A program made the translations under genes and the position numbers. A DNA stretch of 64,000 nt from Actinostola sp. cb2023. Its lineage: Eukaryota; Cnidaria; Anthozoa; Actiniaria; Actinostolidae. Numbering within the stretch: the first letter of the stretch is position 1; each line of letters opens with the position of its first letter. Below, one piece after another: positions 42,615 through 55,670 of the stretch. The DNA lies in assembly GCA_033675265.1 (NCBI GenBank), contig JAUJYZ010000584.1:394501-458500 (forward strand), written 5' to 3'. The notes under the pieces are model-generated. The model was given only the letters and a program-made list of their open reading frames with translations, did not search any database and had not been told where the DNA came from.

Positions 42615-45600
42615 TACACGGTAAGAACTATATAGTAAATGTGTAGAATAACTTGATGAAATAATTGATATCAAAATAATAATGGACTAAAATGTTCAAT
42701 AATACATGTAGGAATAATAAATAAGTTAATCGAGCCATCTACACATGTACTTTTTAGCTAGAGCCTGCTACAAAATGTACTTACTGTAGTGACGTTCCCT
42801 CTAAAGGTCTTTCCGTAAACACTTTATTACAGATTGTGAAATTAGGTAAAAGGTTATATCACATACTGTCACCAAAAGGACCTTCAAACTACATTGTATA
42901 CAACAACGAATCTATAGAACGAATCTATTGTGTTACTGCCTCGTTCTGTTGTTCACAATAGATTCATTCTATTGTTTGAAGGTCCTTTTGGTGTACATGT
43001 ACAATGTATGTGATGTAACCTTTACCATGAAATTACTGTATCAATTTACAATGCAAGGTACCTCCTCCCCCCACTCCTCCCATATCACACCTCAACAGAA
43101 CTTTCAAAACACTTACTCTTGGTCCTCTTGGGATATTCCTGTTGATGATGAGAGTTTAGGAGTCATGTTAGGTACTGGCGGTGGCGGCGGCTGTGAAGGT
43201 GGAATCGTTCTGAAATTGGCATCCACAAAGTATCCATCTCCTTCGACGTTAGACAATGTCTCCCACATGACCTGGTCTTCAGTTAGAAACCCCTGGTCTG
43301 TCACAAGGAGAAACAGTTCATTCTGAAAGAAGAAGGTTATAATATTGTCACTATACTGCATTTGTGAGTAGAGTAGGGGATTGTTACACGGTTCAACAGC
43401 CTACTTCATATGTAGATGTAGACATGTACATCTATAGCGCATTTCACAATGTCTCAATGCATTTTACAACGTACTGATGGAGGAATTTTTCGTGCTGCAT
43501 ATGAAAGGCGCCCATGACAGCCGAGCAGTTGACAATCATGAGGAGCTAACATACTAACTCCTCATGATTGTAAACTGCTCGGCTGCCATGGGCGCCTCTC
43601 ATATGCAGCCTGAAAAAGTCCTCCATCGGTTGTAAAGTGCATTGAGACAATGTGAAATGCGCTATAGATGTACATGTCTACATCTACATATGTTCAGCAC
43701 TTGGCAAAGTCCATTGGGTCACTAGCTGTATAGTGTACGAGGTCTCATTCACTAGTAACCTTTATACAGACATCACTGCCAAGCCGACCTCAATGCTGGG
43801 TAGTAGGTCAGGCCACACACACCGGGGAACATGTATAAGAACTTATTATTATTATCATTGTGAAACCTTGATTGCTATTGTAGTGGTGAAAATGTTGGTG
43901 GTTACAGTGATGGTTCAGTAACAATGAATATTATAGTAGACGTTGGTGGTGATGTAACATTGATGGAAATTATGATGATATGGTGATGACAGGTGAAGTT
44001 GATGATGTTGGTAGTGGTGGTGATATAATTATCACAATCATAGACAGCTGGGAGTTAAGAGGAGTAGTTTGATAAGTGTTCAACCTCGCTCCCAGGACCC
44101 TCTCTCACGGTGGGCACAAAAGACCCTTAAAATGATCAGGTTTGTAAAACTTCTACAGTTTTAATCCAAAAGATATGAAACTTGGCAACGTGACAGCATA
44201 CGTCAAGTCAACAAATCGTATGTTTTTTTATTTTTCATTTTTACGTTTTTTGGCGGGAAAATGACGTCATAAGCATGCCAACAAATTTTGAATTTCACTA
44301 ATTCACTAATTTGAATGATGTATTTGAAAAAGCATGCAAAAATATATTTGTAAGTGAAAAAATATCGCAGATATCATTATTCAATTAAAAGATATTAATT
44401 TTTGAATTTTGAAAATCCGCCATTTTGTTACTAAAAATAGCCCAAAATGGCGGATTTTTCAAAATTCAAATATTAATATCTTTTGATTGAATAATGATAT
44501 CTGGGATATCTTTTCTCTAATAACTATATTTTTACATGCTCTTTCAAATACATCCATCAAATTAGTGAATTTTTGAAAGTTAAAATTTGCTGGCATGCTT
44601 ATGACGTCATTTTCCCGCCAAAAAACGTAAAAATGAAAAATAAAAAAACATACGATTTGTTGACTTGACGTATGCTGTCACGTTGCCAAGTTTCATATCT
44701 TTTAAATTAAAACTGTAGAAGTTTTACAAACCTGATCATTTTAAGGGTGGACTAACATATTTATTTCGACTGTTGCTAAGGAAAATTTGAAACCTCAAAA
44801 AAATCGTAAAATTCAAAGAGAGGAGAAGGGACTTATAGGAAGTGATTGTAAGGGAGAAAGCTTTGTCAGAGCATGACGTCACCAAATTATGTCACAATGA
44901 CGTCATCAAAACAGAAAACGCTCTTTTTTTCCAAGGATTTATAAGATACTGTAAATCTATGATTATACACTTGTTCTACAACACAAGGAGCAGACAACTG
45001 AGCATGGATTTGGTATTTAAATGAAAAATGATGTTTTTATGGACGTTTTTCGAGCTGTTTTTAAGGATTAAATTCCATAACTTGTCATATTGTCTTCAGT
45101 TTTTAAAAAGCATGCTCAGCAATGTTGACTAGGTCGTTGTTGATATTCTAGGTTAGAAAAAAATAACCCTCAGTGAACGTGCTCGAAAATTTTGAAGGTT
45201 TTTGAAAACGAGAATCTGCGCATGCGCAGTGAAGTCTTGTTAAATTTACTGTTCTTTTTCAGCATTGAATTGATGGATTTCGGAAAAGAATCCTACGAAA
45301 ATGTTTAGACAGTTCTCTATTCTGTCATTTGGCATAAAAATTATTATGCAGCAAAGACGTTTTGATTTTCCTGTTGTACCCAAGCAGGAGATGTGCGAAT
45401 TGTATGACTTTCAATTCATAAATTGTATGCTTGCTCATTTCTGCTAAAACGAAATTTAAAACCCCTAGAGAGAAGTAGGATGTTTAACAAGGCTATAAAA
45501 TATCAAAATTAAAGAAAAAAATCCTCAACAAAGCTAAAGAATTGAAGACATGTAAAACCCCATAGCAACGCGGTTGCATAGTAATGAAATATGTTAGTCC

Positions 45601-48600
45601 ACCCTTAAGGGTCTTTTGTGCCCACCGTGTCTCCTCTTGGGTGAGAGGGCCCTGGGAATGAGGTTGATAAGTGTTGATACATGTACATGTACATCTAATA
45701 TACTACCGAAATCAATAGACTGTTAGCACTGCCAAAATAATGATCGATCTTGTTCTGAATTTTGGTTAACTCACATGACCATTTGGAGAGCTCCAAATGG
45801 TCATGTGACATTAGTTTCTCACTCTTTTCTGATCAATGGAGACCTATTTGAATGTCACATGTCCATTTGGAGCTCTCCCTCTCTAAATGGTCACATGAGT
45901 TAACTGAAATTCAAAACGCGATCGATCGTTATTTTGGCGGTGCTAACAGTCGAGTGATTTCGGTAGTAATTGTCAAAACAGTGAGTATTATACATTACAT
46001 GTATCTACCTTGTGTTTAAATAGTGTATTAAAATGATTATTTCTAAAGAATGTACAAAGTTCCTCTTCACCCATCTGCGCACTGAGTTCATATAGACCAT
46101 GGTAAGTCAGCTGGGCTGCAGACTGGTCAAGAAATGCTTCAGCTACAAGACCTATGGAAAATACAATATCATTGTCATCACCATCATCATTTACACACAG
46201 ACATTTAAATGATCACATCCACAGCAACCACCTGCAAGAGCAGCATATTAAATGATTCCAATGTCATCATCATCATCATCATCAGAAAGTATCACCATTA
46301 TCATCATCATAATCAGTCAACCCATTGATATCATCACCAAAATCATATACGTCTTCTCGGATAAGGAAGTTAAACCTGAGGTCCTGTCTCCTGACCCTAA
46401 TCTAACCTGTTCACAGAGGACATTAAAGAACCTGTTGAACTCTTCGTAAGAGTAGGGGATTGTTACCCGGTTCAACAGCCTACTTCAAATTGGAGGCATA
46501 ATACACAGTCTAACATACTAACTTCTCATGATTGTACGCTGCATTGCCCAGCATTTTCGGATATGATTTCATTAAATAGAATTTGTGATTTTACTGTAAC
46601 TTTGGCTGGGACCAAAAATATCCTTCGTTCAGTGCTTTCACTAATACTTGCATGTCATTGTATGCATTTCAAAGTGCCGATGTCGTACTGTATGACTGTG
46701 AAAAACCATGACATGCAGCACTGTTAGGGCACCACACGGTCACGGCACGGATTGATTAGAAATCCTAAAACATCACAGTCACGACACGGCACATCTGCTC
46801 TATACACACCTACTGTCACCACGTCTGGATCTGCTCCCTCCTGTTTGCTAGCAATAATTTTCTCTACAAGTTGGTTGTAGCTAAGATTTCCAATAGCTTC
46901 AACTGCTTCGTGGTTCTGGGGATCCACCAACCAACCATGCATCAGTCTGATATTTAACAGGTCAAACACCACACATTCTGGAGTGAACTCAAAGTCTGCC
47001 ACTCTGGAGAAAGAAATGACAATAATAATATAAACAACAAGATTCAATAATTCAATTCTATTTGTAAAGATGGTGATTTAATGTACATAATAGGTAATCA
47101 CACCGACCTGCAAATACTGGGTCGGTGGTGCAGAGAAGAAGAATCTTTCAAAATCCACTTTCCCTTTGAGGTTCAAATGGTAGGATGACACTCATGATGA
47201 TGATCATCACCATCATCAATGATGATGATCATCACCATCATCATCATCACCACCATCATCATCACCATCATCATCACCACCATATCATCATCATCACCAC
47301 CATCATCACTATTGTCATCATCACCATCATCATCACCACTGTCATCAGTTACTGTGTACATGAATGTGCAACCTTGTCCCCAGGGCCCTCTCTTCTCGCT
47401 ATTTTCAAAATGGCGGACGCTCGAGAGAAGACCCTGGTGACGGCTGGTCACGTGTCTCCAAGAATCTTGGAGGTTCGTACCCAGGCTGCCATTTTCCTAA
47501 TGATCGAAAGTAATCGAAAGGGCCTTGTGAAGAGTTACTGAAGAAATATACGTTCGTTCGTGTTTTGCCTCAAATAATAAATAAAATCACTTTCTAAGCT
47601 GGAACAATTCTGGCCATTTGAAAAGCAGGGGTTCGGAAGTGTAATTAATGAGACACATGAACAACTGAACAGGTCAGATCGACAGTTTATTCACTGTAAA
47701 CGAGTGCTGCTATTTGTATACAACTGACACCTTTATTTCATCTCTACCCCAGCATCTCTAACGGTTCTCTATAAACGGCTAAAGTACAACACATGTTGAC
47801 GTGTCACATACTGCAAAACTCAAGAGCAAAAGCACTAGCAAATTATGTAAACAGAACGACAATATATATCAGTTTGCCATGACAGGCCGTCGGTAGTCTT
47901 GTTCGATATATACCTTGCTTTATGGTAAACGATCTCGATCGGTGGACTTTTTCATGTTTCTAAAGACATTTCAATGCTTCGATAACACTCACATCACTTG
48001 CAGCGGCTTCAGTCTTCCTAATTCGATACATTTGAGATCAGAAAAGAACTATCAGTTGAAACTATAAATTCACTCGATGCGATTCAAATTTTAATTTATG
48101 CTATATTTAGCAACCTTCGATATAGACCAATGAGAAGGCTTGTTGTGTTATCCAATCAAAATGAGTTTTAGTTCAGCCGTCACCAGGGTCTTCTCTCGAG
48201 CGTCTGCCATTTTGAAAATAGCGGGAAGAGAGGGCCCTGGGGACGAGGTTGATGAATGTGCTGAGTAGAACAGGTTAGATTAGGGTCAGGAGACAGGACC
48301 TCAGGTTTAACTTCCTTATCCGAGAAGACGTATATGATTTTGGTGATGATATCAATGGGTTGACTGATTATGATGATGATAATGGTGATACTTTCTGATG
48401 ATGATGATGATGATGACATTGATGACAATTTACCCTGTAAATTGAACGTTTACATCCAGTCCTGTCTGTAACTTGGACATAATTCCTATAGCATCAGCCA
48501 TGTTTTGCTCATAATTGAGTTGAGCACCTTCGGGTAGTCTCTACAATAGATAGATTACTGCAATTCTCAGTATTATGCGAACTCAGACATTCAAGCAGTC

Positions 48601-50332
48601 GGCTGGAACTTGGTTTTTCGCTGCCGTCAATCAACATAAAAAATCAGTAAACTTAAAAATAAAAGTCAGAAGACCCACCAAATGGAAACCAAATATCATT
48701 TTGAGCTAAATTATGGATCACTTGGTCGAAGAATGTATTTAGTTTTGAATTTGTTAGAGTTTTGAATTTGATTGTTTTGTGCAGCGAAAAACCAAGTTGC
48801 AGCAGACTGTTTGAATGTCTGAGTTCGCATAATACTGAGAACTGCAGTAGATACATTGTGTAGATATAGATAAATGATGCATTGCAACATTCAATTACTC
48901 AGACTATATAACAAAATATTACATGATTGTATTTATAAATTCTATTTTGCTGTGTCTGTTCTGATAGATTCTGCAGTGACATCTGTAATGACAGAGTCCA
49001 TAACAGAGAGTCGTTTTAATATGAGTGGGAAGTACGGTGTACACTGTAGTTATGGTATGATTTGTGCCGTGTGACGACCATGCTGTGTTCAAGCATTGTG
49101 ATTGGTTGAGCATTGATTTTGCTCGCTGTGTTTGGCTGAATACAATGTCTTTGATTCTGTATCATCATCATAGCCGTAATTCCACACCGTACATTTTGTA
49201 GGTTCCCCACTCATGAATACGGTAACGACTTAATTGTATTACATGTACATGTACATGTAATGTGCTGTGTGCAATGACCTTGATGCAACGCTGAATGGGA
49301 AAATATTTGGCTCATGGTTATTTGTGTGGACCTCGCTGCCCTCAGTCCGTACTGTACACAGGGCTGTAGTCGCCAGTTTTTGAGTGGTCCAGTTTTCAAA
49401 ATCGGGAAAAAATAATATAATCACTCAAGACACACCATCCCCTAACACCCTGTTTGATTCGAAAAGTGGTCCATACTGGTGACTACGGCCCTGGTACAGG
49501 AGCATCATGACCTTGAACCAAATATTATTCCATCTTCCCACTTGGCCAATAAGTACACATGTATATACATGTAGTATATTCATCTCACCTCGGGCACCTG
49601 GTCTAATATACAGTCGCCAAGATACTCCATCAATTGATTAGCACTCACGATCTCCTGCATCGATGGGATACTGATCTTTCTTTGTAAAATTAATGCATTC
49701 ATTATTGCTATTAGAGGGCATGGACCATTTTCATTTTGTGTAATAATAGGAGTGTTAATATTTTTCCATTTCATCCACTTAATATGGTATAACGACTGCA
49801 TCACCTCCCGCTCATTTGTACTTCTTATATCTGGCTGGGCGACAACATCCTGCGATTCTATCTCTTTGTCCCAGTTTTCAGATAATGCATTGGAATTACT
49901 ACTCGCGCTAATGTCACGCTGCAGACACTCATCGTTAGTATCTGAAATGACTGAATTCCCTTCCTCTTTTTCGAAATGTTGAGCATTGTCATTCATATTT
50001 TCACCCTTGTCATCTATCCCATCACCATTTACACGATTTTCTCCCACTTTAGACGTCGATTCAGAAGTATTCTCTGGACTCTCAGAGCTTTTCTGATCCG
50101 CAGAAGAGGAAATTTCTCCAGTCGATGACAAATTCGCCCCACTTTCCAAAATCTCTGTTTCTCCTTCGGCGAATCTTGAACTACATTTATTCGAGGCTTC
50201 AGTGTCGTCTTCACCAATCTCTGTCGACATTTTGTCAAGGATTTCCAGCTCTTCGTGAGTAGAATCGGCTTTGTTTAACTCACTTTCAGCATCCTTTGTC
50301 TTTGCCATTTTCGAGTCGGCACTGTCGGCCAT
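39356..50332 (-). CDS. MINDY (FAM63) K48-linkage deubiquitinase
   Basis: Minus-strand exons are 49589-50332, 48434-48540, 46810-47003, 46009-46151, 43117-43322, 42318-42446 and 39356-39546, with plausible splice borders. Exon 1 has an acidic, Ser-rich disordered N-terminus (about 175 residues) and then the family core YHIKWMKWKN and TQNENGPCPLIAIMN, whose Cys is the catalytic nucleophile. Exons 2-5 continue the catalytic domain (VFDLLNIRLMHGWLVDP; LTYHGLYELSAQMGEEELCTFF; LFLLVTDQGFL). Exons 6 and 7 encode ALSLQEEQ and ALQLQEEEQ, matching ubiquitin-interacting motifs, then a Gln-rich stretch. MINDY enzymes trim K48-linked polyubiquitin. The exon at 39356 ends in a splice donor, so at least one more exon lies downstream, possibly beyond the viral insertion. 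Confidence 0.9.
39547..42317. other. MINDY intron 6, no gene seen
   Basis: It contains a hairpin around ACTCGGGCCCTTCCG near 41177-41216 and a duplicated segment beginning ATGACAATGACAGTTGCGTG at 39620 and 39850. An inverted-repeat element lies at about 42062-42209, with arms around CATCTATAAGAGTACAG. No convincing coding frame. Confidence 0.45.
42541..42612. repeat. A-rich and (AAT)n microsatellite
   Basis: Runs of A interrupted by T, then about 14 AAT units, in MINDY intron 5. Confidence 0.9.
43407..43692. mobile_element. 286-bp near-perfect palindrome
   Basis: The arms of about 135 bp are inverted copies separated by a few bases near 43549 (left tip CATATGTAGATGTAGACATG). A partial copy is at 59070-59160. 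The adjacent host segment GGGATTGTTACACGGTTCAA (43378) is itself repeated at 46454, indicating another copied unit. Confidence 0.85.
44081..45666. mobile_element. 1.6 kb foldback-type element with 9-bp target duplication
   Basis: The ends CAACCTCGCTCCCAGG and CCTGGGAATGAGGTTG are inverted, flanked by ATAAGTGTT at 44072-44080 and 45667-45675. A large inner inverted repeat spans about 44117-44745, centred near 44430 on CAAAATGGCGGA/TCCGCCATTTTG. There is no transposase. A 9-bp duplication suits Mutator-like elements. Confidence 0.85.
45702..45967. mobile_element. 266-bp inverted-repeat MITE
   Basis: The ends ACTACCGAAATCA and TGATTTCGGTAGT pair, with arms continuing through GTTAGCACTGCC and further inward. 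Non-coding. Confidence 0.8.
46257..46412 (+). repeat. Inverted duplicate arm flanking MINDY exon 3 (left)
   Basis: About 155 bases, including ATC repeats and GGTCCTGTCTCCTGACCC, recur in inverted orientation at 48265-48420. Exon 3 (46810-47003) lies between the arms. Confidence 0.85.
47193..47345. repeat. (ATC/ACC)n microsatellite
   Basis: Imperfect CATCATCACCAC repeats in a MINDY intron. Open frames through it are low-complexity artefacts. Confidence 0.9.
47369..48251. mobile_element. 883-bp element sharing ends with 44081-45666, 9-bp target duplication
   Basis: It begins CAACCTTGTCCCCAGGGCCC and ends with the near complement GGGGACGAGGTTG. ATGAATGTG lies on both sides (47360-47368, 48252-48260). 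The arms are about 70 bp and include CAAAATGGCGGACGCTCGAG. It is in the same family as the element at 44081 but with a different interior. Confidence 0.85.
48265..48420 (-). repeat. Inverted duplicate arm flanking MINDY exon 3 (right)
   Basis: Inverted counterpart of 46257-46412. It ends only 14 bases from the 3' edge of exon 2 (48434). Confidence 0.85.
48558..48847. mobile_element. 290-bp inverted-repeat MITE
   Basis: The arms CTCAGTATTATGCGAACTCA and complement, then the AACTTGGTTTTTCGCTG segment, pair at the two ends. It lies just outside MINDY exon 2. Confidence 0.8.
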
Positions 50333-51329
50333 TATTAGCTCATCAGCTGATGGGCTGAAGTCGTCTTTAACGTTCTATCGAAACCAACCAACGGCGAACC
50401 ACAGTATAAACAGATCCTATGTTTTCCTCCGGATTTAAGAAGCCCTGTAATAAGCACTGAAGCTTCCCTCAGCTTTGCAGCACGTTAAAAAATGCCTGAA
50501 GACATCGCTTCCTGTAGCGTAGTCTGTGTACAAAAACAGCTTCTGCAAGCGAAGCAGAAAAAACAAACTCGCTCTATAATTCAATGACACTGCAGCCCAT
50601 CCTTGCACAAAATCTTATCCTACTCCTTCTCTCTTTTACCTGCTATCCCTGAGATACCTCGAACAGACCGTGTTTTCAAGAACAGAACGCTGCAAAGTGG
50701 ATCATTTCTTCGCTCGAGTTCACTTCAAGTGTTCAACTTCCCACTTCAGATCTATGAATTTTGCAAGGATTTGACTTCAGGTTTACGGATGACGTAATGT
50801 AGAGTGGCGTTCGACAAATGGTTTTCAAGCTAAGCTAGAAAAAATGAATAATTCAGCGTCGTTTCAGCCATGAAAAGGTCAACAGAATTTCAATTAGCAG
50901 AGTGTCAGTGCGGCGGCCATGTTTGTTTGGGAGGCTTACCCAGAATGCTTTGTGAATATAAATCTGCTATTTACTCGGGCTTCCTGTGGTAGCCCAAGTT
51001 GAAAAATCAGGAGAATCGTCCCATTATTTCTTTTTCCTTTTTCTTTTTTCAAGTTTTCTCTTTCGAATTTCCTTTGAATACGATACTTTTTTTTTTTTTT
51101 TGAAATGCGCTTCATTTTCTCTCTTTTCTCTTGTCCTTTTCAGTTTAGTTATATTTTATTTATCATTTTCAGTATCGGCCTTGTCAGTTGAAATAAAAGT
51201 TTTGATTTTGAAAAGGCAATGCACAGGAAGCCCAATAATATATACCATTTAATTAATAATATACAATATTATTAATATATATCTATGCGAAGATTTCAAC
51301 AATTGAAAAATTCAGTTTAGAGCACTGAG
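50333..51329. other. Upstream of MINDY: probable promoter and 5' flank
   Basis: No gene seen. The first few hundred bases upstream of the ATG at 50332 should hold the MINDY promoter, but no element can be named. An inverted pair (GGGCTTCCTGTG at 50979, CACAGGAAGCCC at 51221) marks a small element. Confidence 0.4.
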
Positions 51330-54300
51330 AAGAAATTCGTTGATTGTCCAGATTTCTTGACTTAAAATCCTTGGCTTTCTTCAACAAATGACATTGGAAA
51401 AGATTCTGAGTAGCTGCAACCAGGCGAAACATTGGGAAAGACGATTTTCTCCCATACATTTACTGTATTGAAATTGCTATGTCATGCCACTTTTGATACA
51501 ACCCGTCTCCAAATTCGTTGATTTTCCAGATTTTTTGACGTACAATCCTTGCTTTCCTTCAAAAAATAACATTGGCAAAGATTCTGAACATCTGGAACAT
51601 CTAGTAAGGCGAAAAATTAGAAAAGACGATTTTCTGCCATACATTTACTGTATGGACATTTTTGCGTTATGTATTTTTGATAACCATCTCCAAATTCGTT
51701 GATTGTCCAGATTTTTTGACGTACAATCCTTGGCTTCGTTCAAAAAATAACAGTGGCAAAGATTCTGAACATCTGGAACATATAGTAAGGCGAAAAATTA
51801 GAAAAGACGATTTTCTGCCATACATTTACTGTATGGAAATTGCTACGCCGTGTATTTTTGATACAACCATCTCCAAATTCGTTGATTGTCCAGATTTTTT
51901 GACGTACAATCCTTGGCTTCGTTCAAAAAATAACATTGGTAATGATTCTGAAGATCTGGAACATATAGTAAGGCGAAAAATTAGAAAATATGATTTTCTG
52001 CCATACATTTTCTGTATGGAAATTGCTGCGCCATGTATTTTTGATACAACCATCTCCAAATTGGTTGATTGGTCAGATTTTTTGACGTACAATCCTTGGC
52101 TTCGTTCAAAAAATAACATTGGCAAAGATTCTAAACATCTGGAACGTTTAGTAAGGCGAAAATTAGAAAAGACGATTTTCTGCCATACATTTACTGTATC
52201 GGATATTTTTGCGTTATGTATTTTTGATACAACCATCTCCAAATTGGTTTATTGTCCAGATTTTTTGAGGTACAATCCTTGGCTTCCTTCAAAAAATAAC
52301 ATTGGCAAAGATTCTGAACATCTGGAACATATAGTAAGGCGAAAAATTAGAAAAGATGATTTTCTGCCATACATTTACTGTATGGAAATTGCTGCGCCAT
52401 GTATTTTTGATACAACCATCTCCAAATTGGTTGATGGTCCAGGTTTTTTGTCGTACAATCCTTGGCTTCGTTCAAAAATTAACATTGGCAAAGATTCTGA
52501 ACATCTGGAACATCTAGTAAGGCGAAAAATTAGAAAAGACGATTTTCTGCCATACATTTACTGTATGGAAATTGCTGCGTTATGTATTTTTGATACAACC
52601 ATCTCCAAATTGGTTGATTGTCCAGATTTTTTGACGTACAATCCTTGGCTTCCTTCAAAAAATAACATTGGTAATGATTCTGAAGATCTGGAACATATAG
52701 TAAGGCGAAAAATTAGAAAATATGATTTTCTGCCATACATTTACTGTATGGAAATTGCTGCGCCATATATTTTTGATACAACCATCTCCAAATTGGTTGA
52801 TTGGCCAGATTAAAAAAAAAATAACATTGGTAATGATTCTGAAGATCTGGAACATCTAGTAAGGCGAAAAATTAGAAAAGACGATTTTCTGCTATACATT
52901 TACTGTATGGAAATTGCTGCGCCATGTATTTTTGATACAACCATCTCCAAATTGGTTGATCGGCCAGAATTTTTGACGTACAATCCTTGGCTTCCTTCAA
53001 AAAATAACATTGGCAAAGATTCTGAACATCTGGAACATATAGTAAGGCGAAAAATTAGAAAATATGATTTTCTGCCATACATTTACTGTATGGAAATTGC
53101 TGCGCCATATATTTTTGATACAACCATCTCCAAATTGGTTGATTGGCCAGATTTTAAAAAAAAATAACATTGGTAATGATTCTGAAGATCTGGAACATCT
53201 AGTAAGGCGAAAAATTAGAAAAGACGATTTTCTGCTATACATTTACTGTATGGAAATTGCTGCGCCATGTATTTTTGATACAACCATCTCCAAATTGGTT
53301 GATCGGCCAGAATTTTTGACGTACAATCCTTGGCTTCCTTCAAAAAATAACATTGGCAAAGATTCTGAACATCTGAAACATATAGTAAGGCGAAAAATTA
53401 GAAAAGATGATTTTCTGGCATACATTTACTGTATGGAAATTGCTGCGCCATGTATTTTTGATACAACCATCTCCAAATTCGTTGATTGTCCAGATTTTTT
53501 GACGTACAATGCTTGGATTCCTTCAAAAAATAACATTGGCAATGATTCTGAAGATCTGGAACATCTAGTAAGGCGAAAAATTAGAAAAGACGATTTTCTG
53601 TCATACATTTACTGTATCGGATATTTTTGCTTTATGTATTTTTGATACAACCATCTCCAAATTGGTTGATTGTCCAGATTTTTTGACGTACAATTTTTGG
53701 CTTCCTTCAAAAAATAACATTGGCAAAGATTCTAAACATCTGGAACATCTAGTAAGGCGAAAAATTAGAAAAGACGATTTTCTGCCATTAATTTACTGTA
53801 TCGGATATTTTTGCGTTATGTATTTTTGATACAACCATCTCCAAATTCGTTGATTATCCAGATTTTTTGACGTACAATCCTTGGCTTCCTTCAAAAAATA
53901 ACATTGGTAATGATTCTGAAGATCTGGAACATCTAGTAAGGCGAAAAATTAGAAAAGACGATTTTCTGCCATACATTTACTGTATGGAAATTGCTGCGCC
54001 GTGTATTTTTGAAAGAACCATCTCCAAATTGGTTGATTGTCCAGATTTTTTGACGTACAATCATTGGCTTCGTTCAAAAATAACATTGGCAAAGATTCTA
54101 AACATCTGGAACGTCTAGTAAGGCGAAAAATTAGAAAAGACGATTTTCTGCCATACATTTACTGTATCGGACATTTTTGTGTTATGTATTTTTGTTACAA
54201 CCATCTCCAAATTCGTTGATTGTCCAAATTTTTTGACGTACAATCCTTGGCTTCGTTCAAAAAATAACATTGGCAAAGATTCTGAACATCTGGAACATCT

Positions 54301-55345
54301 AGTAAGGCGAAAAATTAGAAAAGACGATTTTCTGCCATACATTTACTGTATGGACATTTTTACGTCATGTATTCAGTTGATACAATCATCTCCAAATCTG
54401 TTGATTGTCCAGATTTTTTGACGTATAATCCGGGACTTCCTTCAAAAAATAACATTGACAAAGATTCTGAACATCTGGAACATCTAGTAAGGCGAAAAAT
54501 TAGAAGAGACGATTTTCTGCAGTACATTTACTGTATATGGAAATTGCTGCGCCCATGTATTTTTGATACAACCATCTCCAAATCGGTTGATTGTCCAGAT
54601 TTTTTGACGTACAATGCTTGGCTTCCTTCAAAAAATAACATTGGTAATGATTCTGAAGATCTGGAACATGTAGTAAGGCGAAAAATTAGAAAAGACGATT
54701 TTCTGACATACATTTACTGTATCAGAAATTGCTGCGCCGTGTATTTTTGATACAACCATCTCCAAATTCGTCGATTGTCCAGATTTTTTGACGTATAATC
54801 CTTGGCTTCCTTCAAAAAATAACATTGGCAAAGATTCTAAACATCTGGCACGTCTAGTAAGGCGAAAAATTAGAAAAGACGATTTTCTGCCATACATTTA
54901 CTGTATACGTATGGAAATTGCTGCGCCATGTATTTTTGATACAACCATCTCCAAATATGTTGATTGTGCAGATTTTTTGACGTACAATCCTTGGCTTCCT
55001 TAAAAAAATAACATTGGTAATGATTCTGAAGATTTGGAACATCTAGTAAGGCGAAAAATTACATTTACTGTATGGAAATTGCTGCATGCGCCGTGTATTT
55101 TTGATACAACCATCTCCAAATTGGTTGATTGTCCAGATTTTTTGACGTACAATCCTTGGCTTCGTTCAAACATAACATTGGCAAAGATTCTGAATATCTG
55201 GAACATCTAGTAAGGCGAAAAATTAGAAAAGACGATTTTCTACCATTCATTTACTGCATGGAGTTGATGCGCCATGTATTTTTGATACAACCATCTCCAA
55301 ATTCGTTGATTCGGCGGTCCAGACTTTTTGACGTGCAATGCTTGA
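51330..55345. repeat. 183-bp satellite, about 22 tandem units
   Basis: Units share the cores TTTTTTGACGTACAATCCTT, AAATAACATTGGCAAAGATT and AAGGCGAAAAATTAGAAAAG. Unit length is mostly 183 (61 codons), so both strands keep open frames across several units (383 codons at 51662-52813). Two variant classes differ where the unit has GAAATTGCTGCGCCATG or GATATTTTTGCGTTATG. Two units near 52810 and 53155 carry the same deletion beside an A-run, evidence of a higher-order duplication. The first and last units are degenerate. Confidence 0.95.
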
Positions 55346-55386
55346 ATTTTCTGGATATTTCTCTTGTTGAGACCGCGAAAGAGTTG

Positions 55387-55608
55387 CTTAGCTTCATATT
55401 CTTTGTAGAATTTATTTAACTTTTAATTATATATTTGACGCACTACAAAGATCAAATAGCGATGACTAGTATCAGCGATTTGAAGAACGGTTCATACTGG
55501 AACGAAACTAGTCGCTATTTGATCGTCTTTATTTGTAGTGCGTGAAAGATATAATAATAATAATAATAAATATAAAGTTAAATAAATACTACAAAGAATA
55601 TGAAGCAA
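55387..55608. mobile_element. Hairpin element inserted in satellite remnant
   Basis: The arms GCTTCATATTCTTTGTAG and complement at the ends, and an inner pair ACGCACTACAAAGATCAAAT, form nested stems. A diverged satellite fragment resumes at 55610-55670, so the element or its fold separates it from the array. Confidence 0.7.
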
Positions 55609-55670
55609 TCCTTAAATTGGCTTTCTTCAAAAAATGACATTGGTAACTGATTCTGAGCAGCTGCAATCTT

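Noticed and set aside
51662..52813. 383-codon frame as a repeat-protein gene
   Set aside because: The opposite strand is also open in the same units, units elsewhere are frameshifted, and there are no flanking exons. A satellite is the simpler explanation.
51330..55345. CRISPR-like array
   Set aside because: Units are contiguous and similar throughout, with no unique spacers, in a eukaryotic context.
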